Below, piece after piece: positions 9,367 to 18,375 of a stretch of 43,441 nucleotides of DNA. The position numbers and the translations under genes were made by a program. The stretch is from Nostocales cyanobacterium LEGE 12452 (GTDB lineage Bacteria > Cyanobacteriota > Cyanobacteriia > Cyanobacteriales > Nostocaceae). The stretch is from the NCBI GenBank assembly GCA_015206945.1, contig JADEXV010000037.1, forward strand, positions 1-43,441. Reading direction: 5' to 3'. The notes below the pieces were generated by a model. The model had not been told where the DNA came from, made no database searches, and saw nothing but the letters and a program-made list of their open reading frames with translations. Each line of letters begins with the position of its first letter. The first letter of the stretch is position 1.

Positions 9367-10869
9367 CTATTCTTCAGTTAAGAAAATAGAGTTTTTAGTT
9401 GCTGTTTCTGGCAATTCACCTTCATAAGCAGCAGCAAAGGAACCTTTTGGCTCTTTCAGGAAGAAGGCGCACATGAAAGCACAGACTAAAGCAGCTATAC
9501 CCATTGTGGTAAATAGTGTTGGAGCGTCGGTTAAGCTAAAAATTGTCAGGTAAACTACGCCGCCAAAATTACCGTAAGCTCCCACATTCCCAGCAATTTG
9601 TCCAGTGGCTTCTTTCTTAATTAGGGGGACGATGCTGTAAGTTGCACCGCAGCCAGCTTGGGCAAAGTAGGCGGCAAACATTGTAACTGCGATCGCTAGC
9701 GGAATTGGCCAGTTACCATTAATAAAATGTGCAATCAAATAACTAACACCGATGCCAGCACTAATAATTGTCATTGTCCATTTACGGGAGCTAAATTTAT
9801 CAGAAATTAAGCCACCACTAGGACGAGAAACCAAATTTAAGAAGGGATAGGTAGCAGCAATCATCGCAGCTACAACATGCTCTAAAGCAAAAGTTTTTTC
9901 AAAGAATGCTGGGAGCATGGAAACAACTGCTAGTTCGCTGCCAAAGTTAGTTATGTAAGTGAATTCGAGTAAGGCTACTTGACCAAATTGAAAGCGTTCA
10001 GATGGAGCGTAAGTTTTTTTACCCGTTAGAAGTTCTCGGTTTACCTGCCAAGCTTGGTAACTTTGGTAAGCAAACAATCCTGCTAATAGCAACCAAGCCA
10101 GATACATTTGGCTCAAGGTTAGGAAGTGAATGTTCTTTTGTTCCAAGCGCCAAGCTAATAAACCTAGAGCGAAAATTAAACCAAAATTCGAGACAATCAG
10201 CGCCCAGAAGCTTTTAACGCTCGTGACTTCTAGAGAACCATTTTTCTTAGGTTTTTTGTAGACTTTACCAGTGGGTGTATCTTGGACGCTATTGTAATAA
10301 ATTACGCCGTAGATAGCTGTAATTATCCCTGTAAGTGCGATCGCAAACCGCCAGTTAGAAGCACCACCAGCGAAAAAGCTAGTAGCAACTGCAAGTATCG
10401 GTAAAGCAAACTCTGCACCAAAAGCCCCAAAGTTACCCCAACCGCCATAAATGCCTTGGGCAATTCCCATTTCCTTCGGGTGGAACCATTCCGCCACCAT
10501 GCGGATACCCACAACAAACCCAGATCCGACAATTCCCATCAGCAAACGACTGATGACTAGTTGATTAAAGTCTTGCGCTAGCGCTGTCGCCAAACAAGGA
10601 ACTACCGCAAACATCAGCAGAATTGAGTAGGTGATTCTGGGACCAAAACGATCCAGAAGCATCCCAATAATTAGCCGTGCAGGGATTGTGAGAGCAAGGT
10701 TACAGATGCCCAAAGTTTTGATTTGCTCAGGCGCTAAACTTAGCTCTTTGCCAATGGTTGTAGCGAAGGGAGCAAAGTTAAACCAACATACAAAGGTGAG
10801 AAAGAAAGCAAACCAAGTCTGATGTAAAATGCGGTAGCGATCGCTAAACGAAAATAAGTTTTTAAGCAT
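9367..10869 (-). CDS. nrtP: MFS nitrate/nitrite permease NrtP
   Basis: This 500-residue protein has twelve predicted membrane helices and belongs to the nitrate/nitrite porter group of the major facilitator superfamily. The signature loop after helix 2 is visible as GMLLDRFGPR, and helix 5 has the Gly-rich nitrate signature region (GGWGNFGAFGAEF). A second Gly-rich repeat lies in the C-half (GNVGAYGNFGGVVYLT). It imports nitrate and nitrite across the plasma membrane. Its position between nirA and narB matches nitrate clusters of cyanobacteria that use NrtP instead of the NrtABCD ABC transporter; none of the nrtABCD genes is present here. Confidence 0.93.
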   Translation of the reverse strand: MLKNLFSFSDRYRILHQTWFAFFLTFVCWFNFAPFATTIGKELSLAPEQIKTLGICNLALTIPARLIIGMLLDRFGPRITYSILLMFAVVPCLATALAQDFNQLVISRLLMGIVGSGFVVGIRMVAEWFHPKEMGIAQGIYGGWGNFGAFGAEFALPILAVATSFFAGGASNWRFAIALTGIITAIYGVIYYNSVQDTPTGKVYKKPKKNGSLEVTSVKSFWALIVSNFGLIFALGLLAWRLEQKNIHFLTLSQMYLAWLLLAGLFAYQSYQAWQVNRELLTGKKTYAPSERFQFGQVALLEFTYITNFGSELAVVSMLPAFFEKTFALEHVVAAMIAATYPFLNLVSRPSGGLISDKFSSRKWTMTIISAGIGVSYLIAHFINGNWPIPLAIAVTMFAAYFAQAGCGATYSIVPLIKKEATGQIAGNVGAYGNFGGVVYLTIFSLTDAPTLFTTMGIAALVCAFMCAFFLKEPKGSFAAAYEGELPETATKNSIFLTEE

Positions 10870-10904
10870 TCCAATCTTTCTAATTGAATAAAATAGGGAG
10901 AAGA

Positions 10905-11177
10905 GGTAGCCGAAGTTGAGCCTTAAAGGTTGAAGATTAAGTCTTTAAGGTTGAAGGTTAAGTCTTAAAGTTCGAAGATTAAGTCTTAAAGGTCGAAAGT
11001 TAAGTCTTAAAGTTTGAAGGTTAAGTCTTTAAGGTTGAAGGTTAAGTCTTTAAGGTTGAAGATTAAGTCTTAAAGTTTGAAGGTTAAGTCTTAAAGGTCG
11101 AAGGTTAAGTCTTAAAGTTTGAAGGTTAAGCCTTAAAGGTCGAAGGTTAAGTCCTTAAGGTCGAAGTATGAGTTTTA
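10905..11177. repeat. 21-bp tandem repeat array A (about 11 clear units plus degenerate ends)
   Basis: Starting at 10926, eleven consecutive units of exactly 21 bp can be read, each close to AAGG(T)(T/C)GAAGGTTAAGTC followed by TTA or TTT. A degenerate unit precedes them (10905) and another follows (11157). Units differ by one to four bases. The array fills the 335-bp gap between nirA and nrtP. In the reading frames of the surrounding genes it has stop codons, so it is not coding. Its units match array B at 30324-30639 at up to 16 of 21 positions. Confidence 0.95.
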
Positions 11178-11204
11178 CCCAATGCCGAATATCCCCGATA
11201 AGTT

Positions 11205-12860
11205 CTAGCAGTTACCAACTAGTAAGGCTTCTTGCTTGAGTTTCGCCCCGAAGTTTTTGATTAGTAAATCTTGCAATAATGGCTGTAAGTCTTCGCAGGG
11301 TATGCCTTTGATAACACAAGTTCCTAAATGGGCATCTTTGCCAACTTTGCCACCCATATAAATGTCCACACCTTCCAAGGTTTTGCCATTTTTGCGAGTT
11401 TTAGTTCCCATCAAGCCGATGTCTGCAACTTGCGGTTGTCCGCAGGAGTTGGGGCAACCTGTCCAGTGAATTCGCACTGGTTTGGTGAAGGTTAACTCTT
11501 CTTCTAAGACTTTAATCATTGCCAAGGCGCGGTTTTTGGTTTCAATGAGGGCAAAGTTGCAAAATTGTGCGCCTGTGCAAGATACTAGCGATCGCGCCAG
11601 CAAACCTGGATCGATAGAAAATCTTTCTAGCAAAGGCTCTGTTAAAAATGTTGCTAAACGTGACTCAGCAATGTTGGGGATAACAATGTTTTGCTCAACT
11701 GTGAAACGGATTTCGCCAGTGCCGTAAACTTCTGCTAGACGAGCGATTTCAAACATATCTTCGGCATATAACCGACCGACAGGAATGTTCAAGCCTGCGT
11801 AATTTAATCCTGCTTGTTTTTGTTTATATACCCCGATGTGGTCGCGTTTTTCCCAGTCGATCTCGTCTTTAGGTGCTGCGGGTAATAATGATTTACCCAA
11901 ACGGCTTTCTACTTCTGCTCGAAACTTATCTAAACCCCATTCATCGATTAGCCACATCAAGCGCGATTTTTGCCGATTAGCACGTGGCCCATGATCGCGA
12001 AATACTTCCAAAACCGCTCTACATAAAGCTACTACATCTTCAGGAGCCACCCAAGCATTTAGAGGAATCGCCGCCTCACAACGTTTAGCTGAGAAAAAGC
12101 CACCGACTAAAACGTTAAACCCGAAAATTTTGTCGTGGGAATCGGCAGAGAGTAAATTTTGCTCCCCTGCTCCCCGGTTACTGAGCGCAGTCGTTGGCGC
12201 AGCCTCTCGTAGAGAAGTATGCTCCCCTGCTTCCTTAAATGCTGGCACAAAAGCCAAATCGTTAATTTCAGCATGAACCGAATTGTCTCGTCCACCTGCG
12301 ATCGCAATATTAAACTTCCGTGGTAAGTTGCTAAATTCTGGGTTTCCTTCCCCTTTATTGGTGAGCATATCTTGAATTTGCTGTACTAACTCTCGCGTGT
12401 CGTACAACTCATCTGCATCTAACCCCGCCACGGGATCGCCTGTGATATTGCGAATGTTATCCATCCCTGACTGAACGCTGGTTAAACCAACTGCGTGAAA
12501 TCTATTAAAGATATCTGGTAAATCTTCAATCCTAATCCCCCGTAATTGAATATTCTGTCTCGTTGTAATATCAGCGCAACCATCATCACCGTAACGCTGC
12601 ACTACTTGAGCCAAAACACGCATCTGGCTGCTGGTAAGAATACCGTTAGGCATCCGCAACCGCATCATAAACTTGCCTGGGGTAACTGGGCGAAAAAACA
12701 CGCCTACCCATTTGAGTCGATGATCGCGATCTGTTTCGTTCATCGCCTCCCAACCCAAGGCGGCAAATTTCTCTATCTCATTCTTGATGGCGAGTCCATC
12801 TTTTTCTGCTTTTAATTTCTCGAACTTATTAAGGCTAGTGGTAGTTGCTGTGTCTGTCAT
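11205..12860 (-). CDS. nirA: ferredoxin-nitrite reductase
   Basis: NirA reduces nitrite to ammonium with six electrons from ferredoxin. It carries siroheme and [4Fe-4S], whose four ligands are visible as CTGAQFC (Cys428, Cys434) and GCPNSC (Cys469, Cys473). Two nitrite/sulfite-reductase ferredoxin-like domains occur (about 60-130 and 345-415). At 551 residues it is longer than usual. Residues about 210-240 do not fit the family and are encoded by 12140-12233, which contains CCCCTGCTCC repeats flanking a palindromic genome repeat, so it looks like an in-frame insertion between conserved segments (AFVPAFK and FGFNVLVGG). It is the first gene of the nirA-nrtP-narB operon, with an NtcA-type promoter upstream. 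Confidence 0.95.
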   Translation of the reverse strand: MTDTATTTSLNKFEKLKAEKDGLAIKNEIEKFAALGWEAMNETDRDHRLKWVGVFFRPVTPGKFMMRLRMPNGILTSSQMRVLAQVVQRYGDDGCADITTRQNIQLRGIRIEDLPDIFNRFHAVGLTSVQSGMDNIRNITGDPVAGLDADELYDTRELVQQIQDMLTNKGEGNPEFSNLPRKFNIAIAGGRDNSVHAEINDLAFVPAFKEAGEHTSLREAAPTTALSNRGAGEQNLLSADSHDKIFGFNVLVGGFFSAKRCEAAIPLNAWVAPEDVVALCRAVLEVFRDHGPRANRQKSRLMWLIDEWGLDKFRAEVESRLGKSLLPAAPKDEIDWEKRDHIGVYKQKQAGLNYAGLNIPVGRLYAEDMFEIARLAEVYGTGEIRFTVEQNIVIPNIAESRLATFLTEPLLERFSIDPGLLARSLVSCTGAQFCNFALIETKNRALAMIKVLEEELTFTKPVRIHWTGCPNSCGQPQVADIGLMGTKTRKNGKTLEGVDIYMGGKVGKDAHLGTCVIKGIPCEDLQPLLQDLLIKNFGAKLKQEALLVGNC

Positions 12861-13134
12861 AAGGCTGACTCTCGTTGCAAATTACTGATATGATCGGGAA
12901 CTGTGGTCGTAATTTCCCAATACCAATCAAGCCGTAGTTACATCAGGTGCTGTATCTACGAGGGTTAGGGAATAAAAACTTAATATTTAACTACGGCTGA
13001 TTATTTTTACTCAAGAACATTCCTACGCGAAACTCCAAATCCGTGGTTAGCTAAGGAAAATTTGTGGCCATTTACATCTTGGGAATTTGTCAAGCAGGTT
13101 TAGATAATGTTCATGTAACAATTTCGATACTCAT

Positions 13135-13176
13135 AACTTAAGATGATTTTTTTGTTAAAATCGTATAAATTGTTAC
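13135..13176 (-). promoter_or_regulatory. NtcA-activated class II promoter of nirA
   Basis: GTATAAATTGTTAC (13163-13176) fits the NtcA consensus GTA-N8-TAC. Read toward nirA it is followed, after exactly 22 bases, by TAAGTT (13140-13135), which fits the TAN3T -10 box. That is the standard spacing of NtcA-activated cyanobacterial promoters and predicts a start near 13128 and a leader of about 268 bases. Just downstream, 13115-13130 is an imperfect copy with a two-base insertion (GTA-N10-TAC). Upstream at 13203-13217 is GCAT-N7-ATGC, a possible site for the LysR co-activator. The rest of the 12861-13402 gap shows no other gene. Confidence 0.8.
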
Positions 13177-13402
13177 GTTTTTTGGGAAAATCTACAAAAA
13201 ACGCATGAATACTATGCATTTTTTACATTAAAGTCACTATTGAACGATGTAGAACGCTTAATCAACGGTATGTGAGATGACTAAAGCAATTTTGGATCGC
13301 CAGAGATTTAATCTCAAATCGTTCGACTGAGCGTAGCCGAAGTCTAAAATCCACAATTGAATGGCAGATGTTACCTAAAACTTAGATATTATTTCAGCAG
13401 CT

Positions 13403-13813
13403 ATGAAACGTCGTGACTTTATTAATTGGGTAGGTTTGGGTTGGATTGCGGCTTCTCTACCTGTAGCGATCGCAGCTTGTTCTTCTCAAACAACTCCGGT
13501 ATCTAAAGATTGGCAAACAGTAGGTACATCGACAGAATTAGATAAAACAGGTCAATTACTGGTGAAAGACTCACCTGCTGGGACTGTATTGGTAGTCGGC
13601 ACATCTAAAGCCGGAATAACTGCTGTTGACCCTAACTGTACTCACGCAGGTTGTACAGTAACATGGAAAGCTGATACAAAAAAATTCGCTTGTCCCTGTC
13701 ATGGTTCAGAATATGGAGCCGATGGTAAAGTGCAAAAAGGCCCAGCGACAGATCCACTGAAAACTTACGCCGCCAAGATTGAGGGTAATTCGGTTGTAGT
13801 CAAACCAAGCTAA
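13403..13813 (+). CDS. Rieske [2Fe-2S] protein with twin-arginine/lipoprotein-type leader
   Basis: This 136-residue protein has a short leader with RRDFINWVG and a hydrophobic stretch ending in AIAACSS (Cys26), consistent with Tat export and possibly lipid attachment. The mature part is a Rieske domain: CTHAGC (Cys79, His81, Cys84) and CPCHGSEY (Cys97, Cys99, His100). It therefore has both cluster ligand pairs and the two cysteines of the PetC-type disulfide. It resembles the soluble head of cytochrome bc/b6f Rieske proteins but is shorter than PetC and has no visible quinol-complex partner. It is divergent from nirA, with 540 bases between them. Its redox partner is unknown. Confidence 0.85.
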   Translation: MKRRDFINWVGLGWIAASLPVAIAACSSQTTPVSKDWQTVGTSTELDKTGQLLVKDSPAGTVLVVGTSKAGITAVDPNCTHAGCTVTWKADTKKFACPCHGSEYGADGKVQKGPATDPLKTYAAKIEGNSVVVKPS

Positions 13814-13953
13814 TGGAGACAGAAGACAAAATAGTTCCTCTTTTCCGCTAGTGATACCGGGGCGTTGAGCCAGTTTCCAGTCCTGAGTAAAGAAGTGAGA
13901 TTCCCCACTCAGCACTCTTAGGGGGCAGAAGATGATAATTCAAGCAAAATATT

Positions 13954-15252
13954 GTGAGTAACATCAACCAGCTTTTGGTACAAGCCGAGGCAGCACATAA
14001 TGCCACTGATTGGTCATCACTAACTCAATATTTACAACAGTTAATTTTAGGTGCAGACTCGGAAGATCCAGAGATAGTTAAAAATAGAGAATATCTTCTG
14101 AAATTAACACTTTCAATCTTAGAGATGGGGGATTTTCAGCAACGCTGGGAAATTACCAAAGTGTTGATTCACTTTGGTAATATTGCTATACCACCACTGA
14201 TTGAAATATTAGAAGATGAAGATGCAGAAGAAGAATTGCGCTGGTATGTAGCAAAAACTTTGGGTGAATTTAAACACCCAGAAGCGATCGCGCCAATAGT
14301 TGAATTGCTGAAAAATGATCAGGATGAAGAACTCAAAGCGATCGCAGCTACAGCACTGGGACAAATGGGTACTGTTGCTATAGCTTCACTAACTGAACTT
14401 CTATTAGACGAAAATACACGATTGTTAGCAGTGCGATCGCTTTGTTGTATTCGGCAACCAGAAACCATCACGCCGCTGTTGAGTGTAGTGCAAGATCCAC
14501 AAGCAGCAATCCGCGCCGCCGCAATTGAGGCCCTCAGCAGTTTTCATGATGAACGTGTACCGCCAGTATTGTTAAAAGCTTTGGATGATACAGCCGCCAC
14601 AGTGAGGCGTGCAGCAGTGCTTGGTTTAGGTTTTCGCCCCGACTTACACCAAGCATTAGATTTAATCACGAGACTGCAACCCAAACTTTACGACTTTAAC
14701 CTTGATGTTTGTTGTGCAGCCGCAGTTACCCTTTCTCGGATTGGTAGTGATGACGCTGCCAAATATTTATTTGATTTGCTGATTTCACCCCAGACACCGA
14801 TAACGCTGCAATTAGAAACCATCCGCGCTTTAAGTTGGGTGGGGACGTTATCGAGTTTGGAATATTTGCAAACAGCACTGAATCAAAGTACTTCCGAGAC
14901 AGTATGGCAAGAAATTGTCACAGTTTTGGGACGAGTCCAAAAACCGCAGTTAACTACACCCGCTGCCAAAATTTTACTGCAAATACTGCGATTGCAGCAT
15001 CCGACCACAGAGATTCCCAGCATCAAAAGTGCGATCGCCTTGTCTTTAGGACAGTTAGGCGAAATGCAGGCAATTGAACCATTGATTTCGCTGTTAGGCG
15101 ATTCTAATGCATCGGTGAGACTACATGCGATCGCAGCACTGAAAAATCTGGATAAAGAAGCCACACATCAACAATTGCAGCAGTTAGCGAATAATGACGC
15201 AATCACACCAGATTTAAAACAAGCAATAGCGATCGCTTTAGCCGAATGGTAA
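13954..15252 (+). CDS. HEAT-repeat / PBS lyase-like repeat protein
   Basis: This 432-residue soluble protein is made of about ten HEAT-like helical pairs, for example ALGQMGTVAIASLTELL and AAAIEALSSFHDERVPPVLLKAL, the pattern found in phycobilin lyase-like repeats. It lacks a catalytic domain and is probably a scaffold or interaction protein; HEAT proteins of this type in cyanobacteria include phycobiliprotein lyases and chaperone-like factors. The only plausible in-frame start is a GTG at 13954, and no strong ribosome-binding site is seen. It lies 140 bases after the Rieske gene, on the same strand, and may be co-transcribed with it. Confidence 0.85.
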   Translation: MSNINQLLVQAEAAHNATDWSSLTQYLQQLILGADSEDPEIVKNREYLLKLTLSILEMGDFQQRWEITKVLIHFGNIAIPPLIEILEDEDAEEELRWYVAKTLGEFKHPEAIAPIVELLKNDQDEELKAIAATALGQMGTVAIASLTELLLDENTRLLAVRSLCCIRQPETITPLLSVVQDPQAAIRAAAIEALSSFHDERVPPVLLKALDDTAATVRRAAVLGLGFRPDLHQALDLITRLQPKLYDFNLDVCCAAAVTLSRIGSDDAAKYLFDLLISPQTPITLQLETIRALSWVGTLSSLEYLQTALNQSTSETVWQEIVTVLGRVQKPQLTTPAAKILLQILRLQHPTTEIPSIKSAIALSLGQLGEMQAIEPLISLLGDSNASVRLHAIAALKNLDKEATHQQLQQLANNDAITPDLKQAIAIALAEW

Positions 15253-16081
15253 ATTTTAGCTATAACTGACAATAAAAGTATTCCTTAAGTCTAAAGTAAG
15301 ACACACCTGAAGTATGAAGTTATAAGTTCTCAGGCGAAATAAGATTATGAAGTATTGTTAATAGAGCCTTATACATTGGCAACATCTGGCTGCTTATAGT
15401 ATCTAATTCATTTATATCCAAATAACTAAAAGCTAATGTCAAAAAAGTAATTATATTGATTGAGGAGAAAATCCTGCTTAAGTTAGCGATTGCTTGTACT
15501 TATTAAGTAGATGAGTGTAAATAATTAAAAGTTTGTAGTATACCCTTTTCTTTCGGTAAAGCAAGCTATGCCTCACGTCTTTTAGGGCTTTATCTAATCA
15601 CTTGCAAGCTCTAAAACATTTCATGCTTTTCACCCTCAGAGAATAAAATTCCAAATTAATCCCTGCGATATAAATGGTTTTAATCTTATGGTAGAAGTCA
15701 GGCAAAAAACTAGCAGTTATCTTATGTAGCAGTTACAAAATAATTCACAATAAGTAATTAAAATTCAGGTAGAGTAGAAATGAATATTAATTTTATATTC
15801 AAAAATAAATTATTATTCTTTATCTATCTATTGTAAATAAGCAACCTTAGTCGTAGGTTCCTAATCCTAAATTACTAATTACTGATTATGAATTATTTTG
15901 CTTGATCTAACTAATAGTAAGTTTTTGTGGGATATTCAAATGCTTTCAACTTTTCCAAAAGAAGCTAGGTGAAAGACTCCTCGACTCTTGTAAAGATGTG
16001 CCTATTAAGCAGTGGATTTAGTAGACAATATCGGTTTTGAAAATCAATCACAGAAATCTAAAATATAAAGGAACCACAAGG
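15253..16081. other. long AT-rich intergenic region
   Basis: This 829-base stretch has no reading frame with a domain, ribosome-binding site or codon pattern I would support, and I see no strong hairpin or repeat in it. It should contain the terminator of the HEAT gene and the promoter of the Gly/Thr-repeat gene. Its length makes a small RNA possible, but nothing in the sequence shows one. Confidence 0.4.
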
Positions 16082-16954
16082 ATGAAACCTTTGAATTTAT
16101 CTAAAACTGTTTTAGCTACTGTCTTTGCCATCAGTTTCGCTTCTGTATCCTTACCTCCTTCAGTTTTTGCCCAGGGTGGAGGTTCTGGCAGTGGTGGCTC
16201 CGGTGGTAGCTCTAGCTCAGGTACTGGAGCTACAGGCACTGGTACAGGTACTGGAACTACAGGCACTGGTCTAGGTACTGGAACTACAGGAACTGGTGCA
16301 GGTACTGGAACTACAGGCACTGGTACAAGCAGTGGTCTAGGTACTGGAACTACAGGTAGTGGTACAGATAGTGGTACAGATACTGGCAGTACAGGCAGTG
16401 GTCTAGGTACTGGAACTACAGGAACTGGTACAGGAACTGGAACTACAGGAACTGGTACAGGAACTGGAACTACAGGCACTGGTCTAGGTACTGGAACTAC
16501 AGGCACTGGTACAGGAACTGGAACTACAGGCACTGGTGGCAGTGGTCTAGGTACTGGAACTACAGGCTCTGATTCCACAGGTACTGGAACAACGGGTACT
16601 GGAACTACAGGTACTGGTGGCAGTGGTCTAGGTACTGGAACTACAGGCTCTGATTCCACAGGTACTGGAACAACGGGTACTGGAACTACAGGTACTGGCA
16701 CAACGGGCACTGATGCCACAGGTACTGGAACAACGGGCACTGATACCACAGGTACTGGCACAACGGGGGCTGATGCCACGGGTACTAACAGAAATGCAGG
16801 CATCACAACTTCCGAAAGAAATACTGATCGCGGTTTCAATTTGGGTTGGCTAGGTTTGCTTGGCCTAGCTGGTTTAGCAGGTCTGACTCGTAATCGCGAA
16901 AAAGCCCGGGCTTATAGCGACCCTAATGAAGTAACAGGTTCTCGCTCTAGATAG
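16082..16954 (+). CDS. secreted Gly/Thr-repeat protein with WGxxGxxG-CTERM-type tail
   Basis: This protein has about 290 residues from the ATG at 16082, preceded by AAGGAACCACAAGG; an in-frame TTG at 16037 is less likely. It has a signal peptide (positively charged start, hydrophobic core, cleavage after VFA near residue 31). A very low-complexity region of about 200 residues follows, made of [12 protein letters not shown] units with occasional GLGT, SDST and DATG variants. Near the end is a hydrophobic segment [15 protein letters not shown] followed by RNREKAR, which matches the WGxxGxxG-CTERM sorting signal known in cyanobacteria. The likely role is an exported, surface- or matrix-associated protein anchored by the tail; the function is unknown. 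A strong terminator follows. Confidence 0.8.
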   Translation: MKPLNLSKTVLATVFAISFASVSLPPSVFAQGGGSGSGGSGGSSSSGTGATGTGTGTGTTGTGLGTGTTGTGAGTGTTGTGTSSGLGTGTTGSGTDSGTDTGSTGSGLGTGTTGTGTGTGTTGTGTGTGTTGTGLGTGTTGTGTGTGTTGTGGSGLGTGTTGSDSTGTGTTGTGTTGTGGSGLGTGTTGSDSTGTGTTGTGTTGTGTTGTDATGTGTTGTDTTGTGTTGADATGTNRNAGITTSERNTDRGFNLGWLGLLGLAGLAGLTRNREKARAYSDPNEVTGSRSR

Positions 16955-16989
16955 TATTAACCACACTAGAACTATTACAGAACTCCGAA

Positions 16990-17019
16990 AACCGCCAGAG
17001 GCTTAAGCCTCTGGCGGTT
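16990..17019 (+). terminator. rho-independent terminator after the Gly/Thr-repeat gene
   Basis: AACCGCCAGAGGC pairs perfectly with GCCTCTGGCGGTT across a TTAA loop, giving a 13-bp stem. CAAGTATTTTT follows. It lies 36 bases after the stop codon. The stem is symmetrical and could also act in the other direction, but no gene ends toward it from the right. Confidence 0.85.
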
Positions 17020-17196
17020 CAAGTATTTTTGCGATATGTTTATCTAAAAGTCTTGTCTAAAAATTCATATATTTCAGCAGAAAGTAGTCAATTCTTTTTT
17101 GGCGGGATTTTCCGAAAAACTCGGTGTAAGGCGCATAATTGACGATAAAAGCGGTAAAAACTGATTTACTTAAATATCAATTCAAGTCAAAGACCT

Positions 17197-17238
17197 GTAA
17201 CAAATTCTACTAAAATGCTTTCAAAAATCCGTTAACTT
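17197..17238 (+). promoter_or_regulatory. NtcA-activated class II promoter of the LysR gene
   Basis: GTAACAAATTCTAC (17197-17210) fits GTA-N8-TAC. After exactly 22 bases comes TAACTT (17233-17238), a TAN3T -10 box, so transcription should start near 17245, about 30 bases before the ATG. The same layout is seen at nirA, so both genes should respond to NtcA and 2-oxoglutarate, that is to nitrogen shortage. Confidence 0.8.
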
Positions 17239-17274
17239 ATTAAAACTGATAAATGTAATTCAGGCTACATAAAA

Positions 17275-18252
17275 ATGCGCCTAGAGCAGTTGCAAGCCTT
17301 TCTAGCGATCGCCCAAACCGGCAGCTTTCAACAAGCAGCGCGAACATCCGGTGTTACCCAATCGACGATTAGTCGCCAAATCCAAGCATTAGAAGCAGAT
17401 TTGGGGATAGAACTGTTTCACAGAAGCACTCATGCCAAACTGACGCTAGGAGGTGAACGTTTGTTACCCCGCGTCCGCAAAATTTGTCAAGAGTGGCAGA
17501 CTGCTACAGAAGAATTAGCCGATTTAATCGCCGGAAAGCAACCAGAACTTTGCATTGCTGTGATTCACTCCTTATGTGGATCTTACTTACCACCAGTGTT
17601 GCAAAAATTTTGTCATGATTATCCAGATGTGCAATTGCGGGTGACTTCATTAGGAAGCGATCGCGCCCTCAAAGTCCTCAAAGATGGATTGGTGGATTTA
17701 GCAATTGTGATGAATAATCGCTTTTTAACCACCAGTAAAGAAATGGTGGTAGAAGTACTTTATGATGAACCTATAGAAGTTTTAACCGCAGCTAATCATC
17801 CCCTAGCCCAATATGAATTCATCCCTTGGTCGGAGCTAATTCGTTATCCCCAAGTGGTTTTTAAAGATGGTTATGGGATGCAACGCTTAATACAAGACAG
17901 ATTTGAGCGGATGGAAGCTACACTCCAGTCGGCTTTAGAGGTAAATACCCTAGATGCCTTCCGGGGAGTGGTGCGCCAAGGAAAATTGATAGCTTTGCTA
18001 CCTCAATCAGCATTACTAGAAGCTCGTCTTGACCCTACCCTGGCGATTCGTTCTTTAGCTAGCAATAATACTAATAGTTTGGTAGATGGTTCAAGTTTGA
18101 CTCGTCGGGTAGTTATGGTGACAACTCAAGACCGTCTGCAAATTCCACCCATCAAACACTTTTGGCAACTAGTGCAAGAAAATATTCCACTGCAAATTAA
18201 CCAGCAGCGATCGCCTTCGTCAACCGCCATTTTGTTGGACAACGTAAGTTAA
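17275..18252 (+). CDS. ntcB: LysR-family regulator, probably the nitrate-assimilation activator NtcB
   Basis: This 325-residue LysR protein has an N-terminal winged helix-turn-helix (residues 2-60, with FQQAARTSGVTQSTISRQIQALE) and a periplasmic-binding-like effector domain (about 90-295). In cyanobacteria NtcB is the LysR protein that boosts nirA operon expression in response to nitrite. The assignment here rests on the family, on location 4.4 kb from nirA in the nitrate region, and on its own NtcA-type promoter. A different LysR regulator (for example of carbon metabolism) cannot be ruled out from sequence alone. Confidence 0.72.
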   Translation: MRLEQLQAFLAIAQTGSFQQAARTSGVTQSTISRQIQALEADLGIELFHRSTHAKLTLGGERLLPRVRKICQEWQTATEELADLIAGKQPELCIAVIHSLCGSYLPPVLQKFCHDYPDVQLRVTSLGSDRALKVLKDGLVDLAIVMNNRFLTTSKEMVVEVLYDEPIEVLTAANHPLAQYEFIPWSELIRYPQVVFKDGYGMQRLIQDRFERMEATLQSALEVNTLDAFRGVVRQGKLIALLPQSALLEARLDPTLAIRSLASNNTNSLVDGSSLTRRVVMVTTQDRLQIPPIKHFWQLVQENIPLQINQQRSPSSTAILLDNVS

Positions 18253-18375
18253 TTAAATCAGCGTGAGTTAGTCATTAAGTGGCACCGTCAGACAAAAACA
18301 AGGGAAATAGTAGCTATGTTGCAATTTGAATGCTGATTAGCTTACCATCAGGAAATTTGGCGGGTGGTACAAACT

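Noticed and set aside
13115..13130. Second NtcA site near nirA
   Set aside because: The spacing is ten bases, not eight, so I treat it only as an imperfect copy.
16048..16839. Val/Pro-rich protein on the minus strand
   Set aside because: It is the antisense of the Gly/Thr repeats of a well-supported gene with signal peptide, ribosome-binding site and terminator.
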